DNA of 64,000 nucleotides from Litchfieldia sinesaloumensis (lineage in GTDB: Bacteria; Bacillota; Bacilli; Bacillales; Bacillaceae_L), in assembly GCF_900156865.1 (NCBI RefSeq), contig NZ_LT732529.1:3764617-3828616 (forward strand), written 5' to 3'. The translations under genes and the position numbers were made by a program. Numbering within the stretch: position 1 is the stretch's first letter; the number at the start of each line of letters is the position of its first letter. Under the pieces are notes generated by a model, which saw only the letters and a list, made by a program, of their open reading frames with translations, had not been told where the DNA came from and searched no databases. This document shows, one piece after another, positions 19,855 through 28,563 of this stretch.

Positions 19855-19872
19855 TATCTTGAAGTAAAGATA
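19855..19872 (+). promoter_or_regulatory. Second MhqR-type operator
   Basis: TATCTTGA and TAAAGATA separated by AG form an imperfect palindrome, matching the box in front of the MarR gene. It lies 93 bases before the dioxygenase start. TTGTAA at 19847-19852 and GATACT at 19869-19874 are a possible promoter around it. Confidence 0.65.
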
Positions 19873-19964
19873 CTTTATTTCGAGGTTATATGTAAAAGTG
19901 GAATGGGTTTAATTTTATTAGCAAAATCTGATAGTAAATAAACAAAAATAGGAGTGGGACAAAA

Positions 19965-20903
19965 ATGAGTAAAAAGACAATGGGAATTCACCACATTACA
20001 GCAATAGTTGGTCACCCACAAGAAAATATAGATTTCTACGCAGGAGTTTTAGGGTTACGTCTAGTAAAGCAAACAGTAAATTTCGACGATCCAGGTACGT
20101 ATCATCTTTATTTTGGAAATGAAGGTGGAAAACCAGGGACAATCATTACTTTTTTCCCTTGGGCAGATGCGTATCAAGGAAAAATTGGGGACGGTCAAGT
20201 CGGTGTAACTTCTTATGTTGTTCCTAAAGGAGCATTGGATTTTTGGGAATCTAGATTAGCAAAGTTTGATATTCCTTACACTAGAATCACACGATTTGGA
20301 GAAACGTATTTGGAATTTGATGATCCACATGGACTTCACCTAGAAATCGTTGAGAGGGAAGAAGGCGAAATCAATACTTGGACATTTGGAGATGTAACAT
20401 CTGAAGTTGCAATAAAAGGTTTTGGCGGTGCTACCCTATTTTCAGCAAAGCCAGATAAAACAGCTGAGACACTCGAAAACGTAATGGGTCTAGAAAAAGT
20501 AGATGAAGAAGGAGACTTTGTTCGTTATCGTTCTTCTGCAGATATTGGAAATATCATCGACCTTAAAGTAGTACCAACTGGCAGAGGCCAAATGGGTGTT
20601 GGAACAGTTCACCACATTGCATGGAGAGCTAGTGATGATAAAGACCAATTAGATTGGCAAAGATATGTTGCCCAAAACGGCTACGGTGTAACTCCAGTAC
20701 AAGACAGAAATTATTTCAATGCCATTTACTTTAGAGAGCATGGAGAAATCTTATTCGAAATCGCAACTGATCCTCCTGGATTCGCTCATGACGAATCACA
20801 CGAAACAATGGGAGAACAATTAATGTTACCTGCACAATATGAGCAACATAGAGAGCAACTCGAACACAGTTTAATTCCTATTAAGGTGAGAAGTCTAGAT
20901 TAA
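19965..20903 (+). CDS. Ring-cleaving dioxygenase, MhqO/MhqE family (first copy)
   Basis: Extradiol-type dioxygenase of the VOC fold, predicted to open hydroquinone or quinone-derived rings in the cytoplasm. The 312 residues carry two VOC modules: the first begins GIHHITAIVGHPQENIDFYAGVLGLRLVK, and the second has GTVHHIAWRA near residue 217 and LFEIATDPPGF near 264. The His residues and the Glu of FEIATD are the expected metal ligands. It begins a run of five same-strand genes behind an MhqR-type operator. It is a paralogue of the protein at 21625. Confidence 0.92.
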   Translation: MSKKTMGIHHITAIVGHPQENIDFYAGVLGLRLVKQTVNFDDPGTYHLYFGNEGGKPGTIITFFPWADAYQGKIGDGQVGVTSYVVPKGALDFWESRLAKFDIPYTRITRFGETYLEFDDPHGLHLEIVEREEGEINTWTFGDVTSEVAIKGFGGATLFSAKPDKTAETLENVMGLEKVDEEGDFVRYRSSADIGNIIDLKVVPTGRGQMGVGTVHHIAWRASDDKDQLDWQRYVAQNGYGVTPVQDRNYFNAIYFREHGEILFEIATDPPGFAHDESHETMGEQLMLPAQYEQHREQLEHSLIPIKVRSLD

Positions 20904-20923
20904 TTTGAAAAGGAATGAATCCA

Positions 20924-21532
20924 ATGCTTTCAATTGACCCTACTTCCATGTCAGAAAGAGAAAATTATAAGTTTCTAATTGGAAGTATTATTCCAAGGCC
21001 TATTGCATTCGTTACAACTCTTTCTGAAGAGGGAGTCTTAAATGGGGCACCTATTAGTTATTTTAATATTGTATCCTCAAATCCTCCAATGATTTCATTG
21101 TCAATACAACGTACAGAGGGCAGACAGAAGGATACCGCTAGAAACATTACATCTTTAAAGCAATTTGTAGTCCATATTGTGGATGAACAAAATGTTGAAA
21201 AGATTAATAAAACTGCAGCAAGTTTACCACCACATCAAAGTGAGATTGAATTAGCGGGATTAACTTCGGTCGACAGTGTAAAGGGCACTGTTCCTGGTGT
21301 GAAAGAAGCAAAGGTTCGAATGGAGTGCGTATTGGAACAATCATTAGAGTTGGGCGGGGGTAATTCTCCAGGTTGTGATTTTGTCATAGGAAGAGTGGTT
21401 CAATATCATATTGAAGATGATATCTACGCAAAAGGGAGAATTGATCCTCGAGGGTTAGCTGCCGTGAGCCGATTGGCTGGTGCCAACTATGCAAAAATCG
21501 GAGATCTATTTGAGATAGAACGACCTAAGTAG
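20924..21532 (+). CDS. Flavin reductase-like FMN-binding protein
   Basis: A 202-residue member of the flavin-reductase-like (DIM6/NTAB) family. The N-terminal flavin-binding stretch is GSIIPRPIAFVTTLSEEGVLNGAPISYFN, followed by VSSNPPMISLSI, and the C-terminal half has RVVQYHIEDDIY and RIDPRGLAAVSRLAGANYA. It may supply reduced FMN or reduce quinones. The start is placed at the second ATG (20924), ten bases behind AAAAGGA; the ATG at 20915 is nearly in contact with that site. It sits between two dioxygenase paralogues. Confidence 0.87.
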   Translation: MLSIDPTSMSERENYKFLIGSIIPRPIAFVTTLSEEGVLNGAPISYFNIVSSNPPMISLSIQRTEGRQKDTARNITSLKQFVVHIVDEQNVEKINKTAASLPPHQSEIELAGLTSVDSVKGTVPGVKEAKVRMECVLEQSLELGGGNSPGCDFVIGRVVQYHIEDDIYAKGRIDPRGLAAVSRLAGANYAKIGDLFEIERPK

Positions 21533-21577
21533 AGTCAACGGGACAGGTATAGTGTCCACCAATTAAGTGAAATTTTT

Positions 21578-21605
21578 GGGACGAGGAACCTGTTCCTCTG
21601 TCCCT
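21578..21605. repeat. GGGAC-type palindromic repeat, copy 1
   Basis: GGGACGAGGAAC and GTTCCTCTGTCCC form a 12-bp hairpin with one bulge. Related hairpins occur at 54297-54328 and 55097-55123. Confidence 0.7.
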
Positions 21606-21624
21606 AATGAATGGGGGGAATGAG

Positions 21625-22572
21625 ATGCAAAGAACAGCGGGCATTCACCATATAACAGCTATGGTTAACGATGCGCAAAGAAATATTGATTTTTATGCAG
21701 GTGTACTTGGGCTTAGGCTTGTAAAAAAAACGATTAATTTTGATCGCCCAGAAGTTTATCACCTCTATTTCGGGAATGAAACTGGTGAACCAGGAACAGT
21801 CATTACCTTTTTTCCATGGCCAAAACAGCTAAAAGGTCGAATCGGAATGGGACAAGTGGGGGTAACGAGCTATTCCATACCGTCCGGTTCGTTAGAATTT
21901 TGGGAAGAACGTTTAAGTACTTTTGGTGTAGATTTCAGGTCTTCTATTCGCTTTAGTGAGAGATTTGTTGCATTTAGTGATCCAGATGGACTGGAGCTTG
22001 AACTAATCGAACGAAATGAAGGGCCAATCAATAATTGGAGTTTCGGAGGAATTAAAGCCGAGAATGCAATTAAAGGCTTTGCGGGTGCTACTTTAATTTC
22101 TGCACAACCCTATAAGACTGCAGATGTACTTGAGAATGTATTAGGTCTCACATGCATTGGTGACGAAGAAGGTTTTCTTCGATTCAAGTCCGATGCTTCA
22201 CTTGGGAATGTCATAGACATTAAGTTAACTCCATCTGTTAGGGGGCTTATGGGAGCAGGAACAGTTCACCATATCGCATGGAGAGCGAAGGATGAAGAGG
22301 ATCTTCTCAGATGGAGAAATCTTCTTAAGGAGAAAGGGTATCATCCAACTGAGGTGCGGGATCGAAATTATTTCAAAGCTGTGTATTTTCATGAAGAAGG
22401 GGGAATCCTCTTCGAAATCGCAACTGATCAACCAGGGTTTTCGGTAGATGAGCCAACTTTGGATTTAGGAAAAAAACTTATGCTCCCTACATGGTTAGAG
22501 ACAAAACGAGAAGAATTAGAAGAAATCTTACCTCCTATTGAGGTTCGCGTATTAGAAGGAGATAAAGAATGA
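21625..22572 (+). CDS. Ring-cleaving dioxygenase, MhqO/MhqE family (second copy)
   Basis: A 315-residue paralogue of the protein at 19965, with the same two VOC modules: GIHHITAMVNDAQRNIDFYAGVLG at the start, GTVHHIAWRAKDEEDLL in the middle and ILFEIATDQPGF near 270. The ATG at 21625 follows GGGGGGAA; an in-frame ATG 18 bases earlier overlaps the hairpin repeat and has no site. The next gene, mhqD, starts four bases before its stop (ATGA overlap), so the two are translationally coupled like the B. subtilis mhqE-mhqD pair. Confidence 0.92.
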   Translation: MQRTAGIHHITAMVNDAQRNIDFYAGVLGLRLVKKTINFDRPEVYHLYFGNETGEPGTVITFFPWPKQLKGRIGMGQVGVTSYSIPSGSLEFWEERLSTFGVDFRSSIRFSERFVAFSDPDGLELELIERNEGPINNWSFGGIKAENAIKGFAGATLISAQPYKTADVLENVLGLTCIGDEEGFLRFKSDASLGNVIDIKLTPSVRGLMGAGTVHHIAWRAKDEEDLLRWRNLLKEKGYHPTEVRDRNYFKAVYFHEEGGILFEIATDQPGFSVDEPTLDLGKKLMLPTWLETKREELEEILPPIEVRVLEGDKE

Positions 22573-23171
22573 AGCACATATTTAACAAGGGGACCAATCC
22601 AGAAAAACCTACATTAGTAATGCTTCACGGTACAGGGGGAAATGAATTAGATTTGTTACCTCTTGCAGGAAAAATTGATGACGAGGCTTCTGTATTAAGT
22701 GTTCGAGGTAATGTTTTAGAAAATGGCATGCCACGTTTCTTCAGAAGGTTGGCTGAAGGAGTTTTTGATATAGAAGACCTTATATTCAGAACAAAAGAAC
22801 TACATCAATTTTTGGATGAAGCAGCTGACAAGTATGAATTTGATCGCGATAATATCGTAGCAATTGGATATTCAAATGGAGCAAATATAGCAGCTAGTCT
22901 TTTATTTCACTATCAAGATGCATTAAAAGGAGCAATTCTTCATCATCCAATGGTTCCACGCAAGGGAATTGATCTTCCTGATTTAACAGGGAAGTCTGTA
23001 TTTATTGCTGCTGGAACGAATGATCCAATCTGTTCTCCGATGGAATCTGCTGAGTTGAAATCTTTATTAGAAAAGGCAAATGCGGATGTGGAAATTCATT
23101 GGGAAAACAGAGGTCATCAGTTGACGATGACCGAAGTAGAAGCTGCTGCACAATGGTATAAAAAATTATAA
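22569..23171 (+). CDS. mhqD: Alpha/beta hydrolase, MhqD-type carboxylesterase
   Basis: A 200-residue hydrolase of the phospholipase/carboxylesterase family, predicted to hydrolyse ester or ring-opening products formed by the dioxygenases. The catalytic triad is Ser102 in GYSNG, Asp152 in GTNDPI and His183 in RGHQLT. MLHGTGGNELDLLPLA provides the oxyanion region. It overlaps the dioxygenase gene by four bases. Cytoplasmic; no signal peptide. Confidence 0.92.
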   Translation: MKHIFNKGTNPEKPTLVMLHGTGGNELDLLPLAGKIDDEASVLSVRGNVLENGMPRFFRRLAEGVFDIEDLIFRTKELHQFLDEAADKYEFDRDNIVAIGYSNGANIAASLLFHYQDALKGAILHHPMVPRKGIDLPDLTGKSVFIAAGTNDPICSPMESAELKSLLEKANADVEIHWENRGHQLTMTEVEAAAQWYKKL

Positions 23172-23198
23172 AAAAACATTTAGATAGGAGAAGAGAAA

Positions 23199-23624
23199 AT
23201 GACACAAAAAAACGAAATTGGAGCACTTATTTTACGAGTTACATTGGGAATACTATTTTTTATACATGGTTTAGTAAAGTTCCAAGGAGGAATTGAGAAT
23301 ACTGTCGGATGGTTTGAGAGTATTAATATACCTGGATTTATGGCATATGTAGTTGCTTTAATCGAACTAGTTGGAGGTATAGCTCTTATTATTGGATTTG
23401 CTACTAGACTGGTATCGAGTTTAATTGCTCTACTAATGGTTGGAGCAATCATTACGGCTAAACTTCCTGTAGGTTTATTAGGAAATGGCCAAATGGCAGG
23501 ATATGAATTAGATTTAGCGTTCTTAGCAATGGCTATTTATCTTGCAATTAATGGAAGTAAGTTGTTATCACTTAATCGCGTACTATTTAATCAAGATTCA
23601 AATGAAGTAAAAAGAGCAGCCTAA
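23199..23624 (+). CDS. mhqP: DoxX-family membrane protein, MhqP-like
   Basis: A 141-residue integral membrane protein with four predicted helices (residues about 7-25, 45-66, 70-90 and 103-125). The first holds the DoxX signature LRVTLGILFFIHGLVKFQGG. The family is linked to oxidative and quinone stress; B. subtilis MhqP belongs to it. It follows mhqD by 27 bases with TAGGAGAAG as ribosome binding site, so it is most likely part of the same operon. Confidence 0.9.
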   Translation: MTQKNEIGALILRVTLGILFFIHGLVKFQGGIENTVGWFESINIPGFMAYVVALIELVGGIALIIGFATRLVSSLIALLMVGAIITAKLPVGLLGNGQMAGYELDLAFLAMAIYLAINGSKLLSLNRVLFNQDSNEVKRAA

Positions 23625-23670
23625 CATGGAATGCAAATTTTTGAGAGCGGAATAATAGGAGGTGTACTAA

Positions 23671-24336
23671 ATGGGGTTTTTATCAAAAATATTTGGTAAG
23701 TCATCAGAAAAGGAGATAGTAAATATGTCAAATGTTAAATTAGCAGTCATTTTTTACAGCATGGGTGGAACAAACTATCAATTAGCAAAATGGGCTGAAG
23801 AGGGCGCAAAAGAAGCTGGAGCAGAGGTCAAAGTTTTAAAAGTACAAGAATTAGCTCCTGAATCCGTAATCGAAGGAAATGAGGTATGGAAAGGAACTGT
23901 TGAAGCAACAAAAGATGTCCCAGTGGCGACATCTGATGATGTAGAATGGGCAGATGCGATTATATTCAGTGTACCAACACGATTTGGTAACATGCCATCA
24001 CAAATGAAACAATTCCTTGATACCCAAGGTGGACTTTGGGCTACTGGAAAAACGGTTAATAAAGTTGTAAGTGCAATGACATCTGCACAAAATCCACACG
24101 GTGGACAAGAGGCAACACTTCTTTCGTTATACACAAGCATGATGCACTGGGGTGCTATTATTGCTACTCCAGGTTATACCGATCCAGTTTTATTTGGAGC
24201 AGGTGGAAATCCATACGGAACAAGTGTTACTGTCGGTCAGGATGGAAAGATGATAGAAGATGTACAGGCAGCTGTAAAACACCAGGCAAAACGTACTGTT
24301 AATGTTGCTGAATGGGTTAAAAAAGGAAATCAGTAA
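23671..24336 (+). CDS. WrbA-like NAD(P)H:quinone oxidoreductase
   Basis: A flavodoxin-fold protein that should reduce quinones by two electrons. Phosphate-binding loop VIFYSMGGTNYQLAKW, then the FMN/quinone region SVPTRFGNMPSQMKQFLDTQGGLW and the typical AMTSAQNPHGGQEATLLSLYTSMMHWG identify the family. Two starts are credible: ATG 23671 behind AGGAGGTG (221 residues, with a short MGFLSKIFGKSSEKE leader that resembles an amphipathic helix) and ATG 23725 behind AAGGAGAT (203 residues, the family's normal start). It is the last intact gene of the cluster. Confidence 0.92.
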   Translation: MGFLSKIFGKSSEKEIVNMSNVKLAVIFYSMGGTNYQLAKWAEEGAKEAGAEVKVLKVQELAPESVIEGNEVWKGTVEATKDVPVATSDDVEWADAIIFSVPTRFGNMPSQMKQFLDTQGGLWATGKTVNKVVSAMTSAQNPHGGQEATLLSLYTSMMHWGAIIATPGYTDPVLFGAGGNPYGTSVTVGQDGKMIEDVQAAVKHQAKRTVNVAEWVKKGNQ

Positions 24337-24345
24337 TGTAATCAC

Positions 24346-24381
24346 AAGAGCTAATCAGGAATAACTGATTAGCTCTTTTTT
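24346..24381 (+). terminator. Terminator of the quinone-resistance cluster
   Basis: AAGAGCTAATCAG pairs with CTGATTAGCTCTT (13 bp, six-base loop), then TTTT. Confidence 0.93.
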
Positions 24382-24430
24382 AATCATTTTAGAAAGCATT
24401 AAACAACTTTTGTGAGTAGGGGGAACCAGA

Positions 24431-24681
24431 ATGAGGAATCCATATACAAGAATGGCAATCGGCTTATATACAAATTACTTCCTTTTAGGAATGATTAATT
24501 TCTTTTTTCCTCAAACATGAGCTTTCTTACTGAACAATTAAAAAAGGACGAAGCTGGTATTAGCTTTTTAGTTTCAGGAATAGGCATAGGAAAACTAATA
24601 ACTCTAAGTGTGTCAGGGAGAATTTCTTATAAATTCGGAAGGAGACCTCTAGTCATAACAGCTATTAACCCAAGTCCTTGA
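24431..24681 (+). pseudogene. Broken MFS transporter gene (5' fragment)
   Basis: The frame from the ATG at 24431 reads MRNPYTRMAIGLYTNYFLLGMINFFFP and then hits TGA at 24518. The frame starting one base earlier at 24517 continues MSFLTEQLKKDEAGISFLVSGIGIGKLI and ISYKFGRRPLVIT. Together this looks like the first 80 residues of a major-facilitator permease: helix 1, helix 2 and the helix 2-3 G-x-x-x-(D/Y)-x-x-GRR(R/P) loop. A frameshift near 24505-24516, a stop at 24679 and the loss of about 300 C-terminal residues show it is dead. A GGGGGAA site is still present. Confidence 0.75.
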
Positions 24682-24741
24682 AAATTACGTATATTACCTT
24701 TGTAATATATACTATAGTAGTGTCTATTTAATCTATATTCA

Positions 24742-24771
24742 TTGACAAAGTTTTATAATAAAGTATACTTT
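24742..24771 (+). promoter_or_regulatory. Promoter and operator of the GntR/LacI regulator
   Basis: TTGACA at 24742-24747 and TATACT at 24764-24769 are 16 bases apart. The perfect palindrome AAAGTATACTTT at 24760-24771 covers the -10, so binding would block the promoter. The same palindrome occurs before the two GH78 genes. Confidence 0.75.
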
Positions 24772-24787
24772 TTATTGTGGTGATTAT

Positions 24788-25909
24788 ATGAAAAGAAAGC
24801 CAATGTATCTTTATGTGGCAGAGGAACTAAAAAAGCAAATTTATAATGGTGATTTTCCTGTTGACCAGCCATTACCTACGCAAATAGAGTTTGCAAATAT
24901 CTTTAAAACTAGTGAAATAACTTCAAGAAGAGCATTAACTGAGCTTGTAAATGAGGGGTTAATTTATCGTGTTCGTGGAAAAGGATCCTTTGTTAAAATT
25001 AATAAGGCAGAGGAACATACGAATTCAGAAAGTGAAGTTGAAATTAAGCGGATATATTTCGTTTATCCAAATTGTTCATTAAATCTTTTAGCTCATCCTT
25101 TTTATCAAGAACTATTGGATGGCATTAATGAGGGCTGTGAGGATAAGGATGTTGAGTTTGTTACTTGGAACATAGGGAAACAAGGTAAACTACCTGATGA
25201 CAAAAATGCCGGATTTATTGTGTTGGCCCAAGGTCAAGGATCTGAAGAAATTTCACTCAAAATGTTAGAAGGCTGGAAAAACGAAAATAAGCGACTTGTA
25301 TCTGTTCATTTTTACTACCCACATCTAAAAATCCCTTATGTAATCATAAATAATGTTACTGGTGGTTATTTGGCTACACAACATTTAATATCACAAGGGC
25401 ATGAAAAGATTGGGCTTATTTTGACGGGAAGATCCTTGATTGAATTAAATCAAGAGTTTTCTTTACGAATGCAAGGCTATAAATTAGCCTTATCTCAACA
25501 TCAATTACCTTTTAACCCTTCTTATGTAGCGATAGCTGAAGGCATGCAAGAAACTGAGGAAATGGGATACGAATGTATGAAGAAATTGTTGGATTTAGAT
25601 GATCCACCAACTGCAGTTGTAGCAACAAGTGATTATAAAGCTTTTGGTGCGATTCAAGCTGCACTTGATTACGGATTTAAAGTTCCAGAGGACATCAGCG
25701 TTATTGGGTTTGATGATATTCCCTTCGGTAAATACTCATCGCCACCATTGACAACAATTAATCAAAATTCATTAAAACTTGGAAAGCGTGCGGTAGAGCT
25801 ACTTGTAGATGAATATGATAAGAGTGATAAGGAAGATATACTAAAGGATGAAATTGCCCCTGATCTTATCGTACGAGGAAGTACGAGCAAGCCTCTCAAA
25901 CGAATCTAG
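24788..25909 (+). CDS. GntR/LacI chimeric transcriptional regulator, AraR-like
   Basis: A 373-residue regulator with a GntR-type winged helix at the N-terminus (residues 1-70: MYLYVAEELKKQIYNGDF, TSEITSRRALTELVNEGLIYRVRGKGSFV) and a LacI-type sugar-sensing domain behind it (about 85-365, with FYQELLDGINEG, GHEKIGLILTG and ISVIGFDDIPFGKYSSPPLTTI). This layout is that of AraR, the B. subtilis arabinose repressor. Here it is next to rhamnosidase and glycan-import genes, so the effector is more likely rhamnose or an oligosaccharide that contains it; that is inference. The shared AAGTATACTT operator supports autoregulation and repression of both GH78 promoters. Confidence 0.88.
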   Translation: MKRKPMYLYVAEELKKQIYNGDFPVDQPLPTQIEFANIFKTSEITSRRALTELVNEGLIYRVRGKGSFVKINKAEEHTNSESEVEIKRIYFVYPNCSLNLLAHPFYQELLDGINEGCEDKDVEFVTWNIGKQGKLPDDKNAGFIVLAQGQGSEEISLKMLEGWKNENKRLVSVHFYYPHLKIPYVIINNVTGGYLATQHLISQGHEKIGLILTGRSLIELNQEFSLRMQGYKLALSQHQLPFNPSYVAIAEGMQETEEMGYECMKKLLDLDDPPTAVVATSDYKAFGAIQAALDYGFKVPEDISVIGFDDIPFGKYSSPPLTTINQNSLKLGKRAVELLVDEYDKSDKEDILKDEIAPDLIVRGSTSKPLKRI

Positions 25910-25946
25910 GAAAAAACATAACTTCATATGGAAAAACTACTAATAT

Positions 25947-25981
25947 CATCACGGTTAATTGTAAACCGTGGTGTTTTTTTT
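25947..25981 (+). terminator. Terminator after the regulator gene
   Basis: CATCACGGTT pairs with AACCGTGGTG (10 bp, one wobble), then eight T. Confidence 0.9.
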
Positions 25982-26067
25982 GTTTCTCATAAAGGCCTTA
26001 CGGATATAAGGTATATCTTTACAGTGTGAAATTTTAGAAAATTATTAATAATTGTTGAAATAAGGTA

Positions 26068-26109
26068 TTTACACCGCATAAAGTATATATTATTATTTAA
26101 AGTATACTT
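26068..26109 (+). promoter_or_regulatory. Promoter with tandem operators for the glycan operon
   Basis: TTTACA at 26068-26073 and TATTAT at 26091-26096 are 17 bases apart. The operator AAGTATACTT lies at 26100-26109, with a degenerate copy AAGTATATAT at 26081-26090 in the spacer. The centres are 19 bases apart, about two helical turns. Confidence 0.7.
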
Positions 26110-26124
26110 AATTGAAAGGACTTG

Positions 26125-28458
26125 ATGATTATTAGTATGCTATGGGATGCTAGTTGGATCTGGAATGAAATACCTGAATATACACCTAACATATATAATG
26201 AATTCCGAAAAACATTTCATGTTAAATATAAGACTAATGTGACTTCTGCAAAGATCTCAATTTCGGCCAATCAAGAGTATATTCTCTATATTAACGAGAA
26301 AAAGATTGGTAGAGGTCCTTCACCATCTGATAATAATTGGAAGTATTATGATACATATGATGTTACCGCTTACATAATTGAGGGTCAGGAAAATATCGTA
26401 TCAATATTAGTCTATAATTTCGGTACAAAAGAGATCGTTACCCAACAATATCAAGGGCCTGGGGGAGTCATTGCACAATTGGAAATTGACACAGACAATG
26501 AACCAATCGTGATCTCAACTGATTCTTCTTGGAAATGTCGTCAGTCACCGCGATGGTTCCAAGAGGTGAGTAGACAACATAATTGGAATGGGTATAAAGA
26601 GGTTTACCTTGCTGAAAATGAGGATGGATGGGAGAAAGCTGATTATGATGATACAGCATGGGATAACTCCCAAATTATTGCTAAGGCTGAAGATAAAGAA
26701 TCAGCTTGGCCTCGTCTAATTCCAAGAGAAATTCCATTTTTACATAAGGAAAAAATCTTTCCAAGCACTATATTTAGTAAGGAAGGTAATCTCGGGACAA
26801 TAAGTATAGAGCAGCCTAATTTGGAGAACTCAGTTATATCTGTTGATGCATCTGTTCCAGGGTCAATGCCTGCATTGGTTTATGATTTTGAAAAAGAAGT
26901 GGTAGGGTATATGCAATTGGAAATATTAGCCCCTAAAGGCGGAGTTGTACAATTACATTATGGTGAATCATTAGATTTAACGTTATATGACACTATTATC
27001 CTTAAAGAAGGAAAAAACTTTTTTAATCCTTTTGGGAGAAGAGCCTTTCGATATTTGAAAGTAACTGTCCAAGCAACACCAGAACCGATTACAATTAAAA
27101 AGGTTAATCTAGAGTTCGTTCATTACCCATTTGAAAAGGAGGGTACTTTTGAAACGAGTGATTCCTTGTTAAATCAGATTTGGGAAATTGGAAAGTATAC
27201 TACGAAAGTCAACAGTCAAGACCACCTAGAGGATACGCCTCTGAGGGAGAGAGCATTATGGGTTGTTGATGAGATTGTAATGGGCAAAGTCATTTATAAT
27301 GTATTCGGTGATCATGTACTTCTGAGAAAATCTCTGTTACAAGGTGCACGAATTCAAAATGAAGATGGTTCTATTCCAGGAACTGGTCCTGAACGAAATG
27401 ATATGATGTTGCCAGATTTTTGTGCACACTGGTTATTTGGAGTTACTGATTATTTGAAGTATACAAATGATATTGTTTTTGTTGAGGAATTATGGGGGAC
27501 TATTGAAAGATTGCTAGAATGGTTTAGACTGCATGAAACAGAAGAAGGGTTATTTACGATTTCTGGGAACAACAGCTATTGGTGTTTTATCGATTGGGCT
27601 GAATATATTGATAGACGTGATAAAGTAACGGCTCTCTCTTGTTTCTATTATAAAGTGTTGAAAAGTGTGTCAGCGCTTGCGAGGATAATACGGAAGGAAG
27701 AAGAATCTCAAAAATGGGAAGAAAAAGCCGATAAGCTCAAAAAACAAATTAGGACTACGATGTGGTCAAATGAGTCAAATGCGTTCGTGGATTGTGTGGT
27801 TGGTAATAAGCTATCAGAAAATATCACCTATCAAACGAATTTTATCGCGATGTGGACAGGTATTATGTCTGGTAAGGAAGCTAAGTTTTTCATAGAAGAA
27901 TATTTTCTTAAAGGTAAGGCACCAGAAATAAAAGGTCCATTCTTCTATCATTTTGTTTTAGAGGAACTATTTAGTCGAAATTACACGAAAGAGGCACTTG
28001 AAACCATACGTGGATATTGGGGAGAAATGATTGCTCGCGGAGCGACGACATGGTGGGAAACGTTTGAACCTAGCAAACCACATTGTACGGTGCCGAGTGC
28101 ATTTCAAGGGCATACTCCGACCTATTTACATGACCATATTCCCGTTAGTTATTGTCATGGTTGGGGAGCAGGACCGACGTACTTAATGACACAACATATC
28201 TTAGGGGTTGATATATTCGAGCTTGGAAAGAAACTAGTAAAACTGAAACCGCATACAGCGTATTTAGACTGGGCAAAGGGAACAATTCCTACTAGGTGGG
28301 GAGAAATAGATGTAGAATGGCGGAAAAAAGAAGACGGAAGAATACACTATCAATTGCACATACCAGAATCTATACATTGGATTGCAGAATTTGATGAAAC
28401 AATGGATGTCCAAATAAATGGTGTGCAAGTTGGGTTAGAAATAGGAAACTCGAATTAA
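26125..28458 (+). CDS. GH78-like alpha-L-rhamnosidase, long form
   Basis: Predicted to remove terminal alpha-L-rhamnose from glycans or oligosaccharides. The 777-residue product has no signal peptide, so it should act in the cytoplasm. The N-terminal beta-sandwich region (about 1-200) includes a GH78 N-domain pattern (FRKTFHVKYK, YILYINEKKIGRGP, YYDTYDVT). The (alpha/alpha)6 domain follows from about 345, with the GH78 acid block DTPLRERALWVVDE near residue 370 (the family pattern is D-x-P-x-R..ER..W..D), FVDCVVG, and the late SYCHGWGAGPTYLM segment. The best start is ATG 26125 behind AAAGGA; TTG 26122 and ATG 26137 are alternatives. First gene of the importer operon. Confidence 0.87.
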   Translation: MIISMLWDASWIWNEIPEYTPNIYNEFRKTFHVKYKTNVTSAKISISANQEYILYINEKKIGRGPSPSDNNWKYYDTYDVTAYIIEGQENIVSILVYNFGTKEIVTQQYQGPGGVIAQLEIDTDNEPIVISTDSSWKCRQSPRWFQEVSRQHNWNGYKEVYLAENEDGWEKADYDDTAWDNSQIIAKAEDKESAWPRLIPREIPFLHKEKIFPSTIFSKEGNLGTISIEQPNLENSVISVDASVPGSMPALVYDFEKEVVGYMQLEILAPKGGVVQLHYGESLDLTLYDTIILKEGKNFFNPFGRRAFRYLKVTVQATPEPITIKKVNLEFVHYPFEKEGTFETSDSLLNQIWEIGKYTTKVNSQDHLEDTPLRERALWVVDEIVMGKVIYNVFGDHVLLRKSLLQGARIQNEDGSIPGTGPERNDMMLPDFCAHWLFGVTDYLKYTNDIVFVEELWGTIERLLEWFRLHETEEGLFTISGNNSYWCFIDWAEYIDRRDKVTALSCFYYKVLKSVSALARIIRKEEESQKWEEKADKLKKQIRTTMWSNESNAFVDCVVGNKLSENITYQTNFIAMWTGIMSGKEAKFFIEEYFLKGKAPEIKGPFFYHFVLEELFSRNYTKEALETIRGYWGEMIARGATTWWETFEPSKPHCTVPSAFQGHTPTYLHDHIPVSYCHGWGAGPTYLMTQHILGVDIFELGKKLVKLKPHTAYLDWAKGTIPTRWGEIDVEWRKKEDGRIHYQLHIPESIHWIAEFDETMDVQINGVQVGLEIGNSN

Positions 28459-28563
28459 AAAAGTAAATTTTTAGATTGGAAGGTGGTGATAAAAAGAAAA
28501 GGTTCAGAAGGTTTTTCTTACTAAGTAAAATATGAAGATTTCTGAAGGGGGACACAGGAGCTT

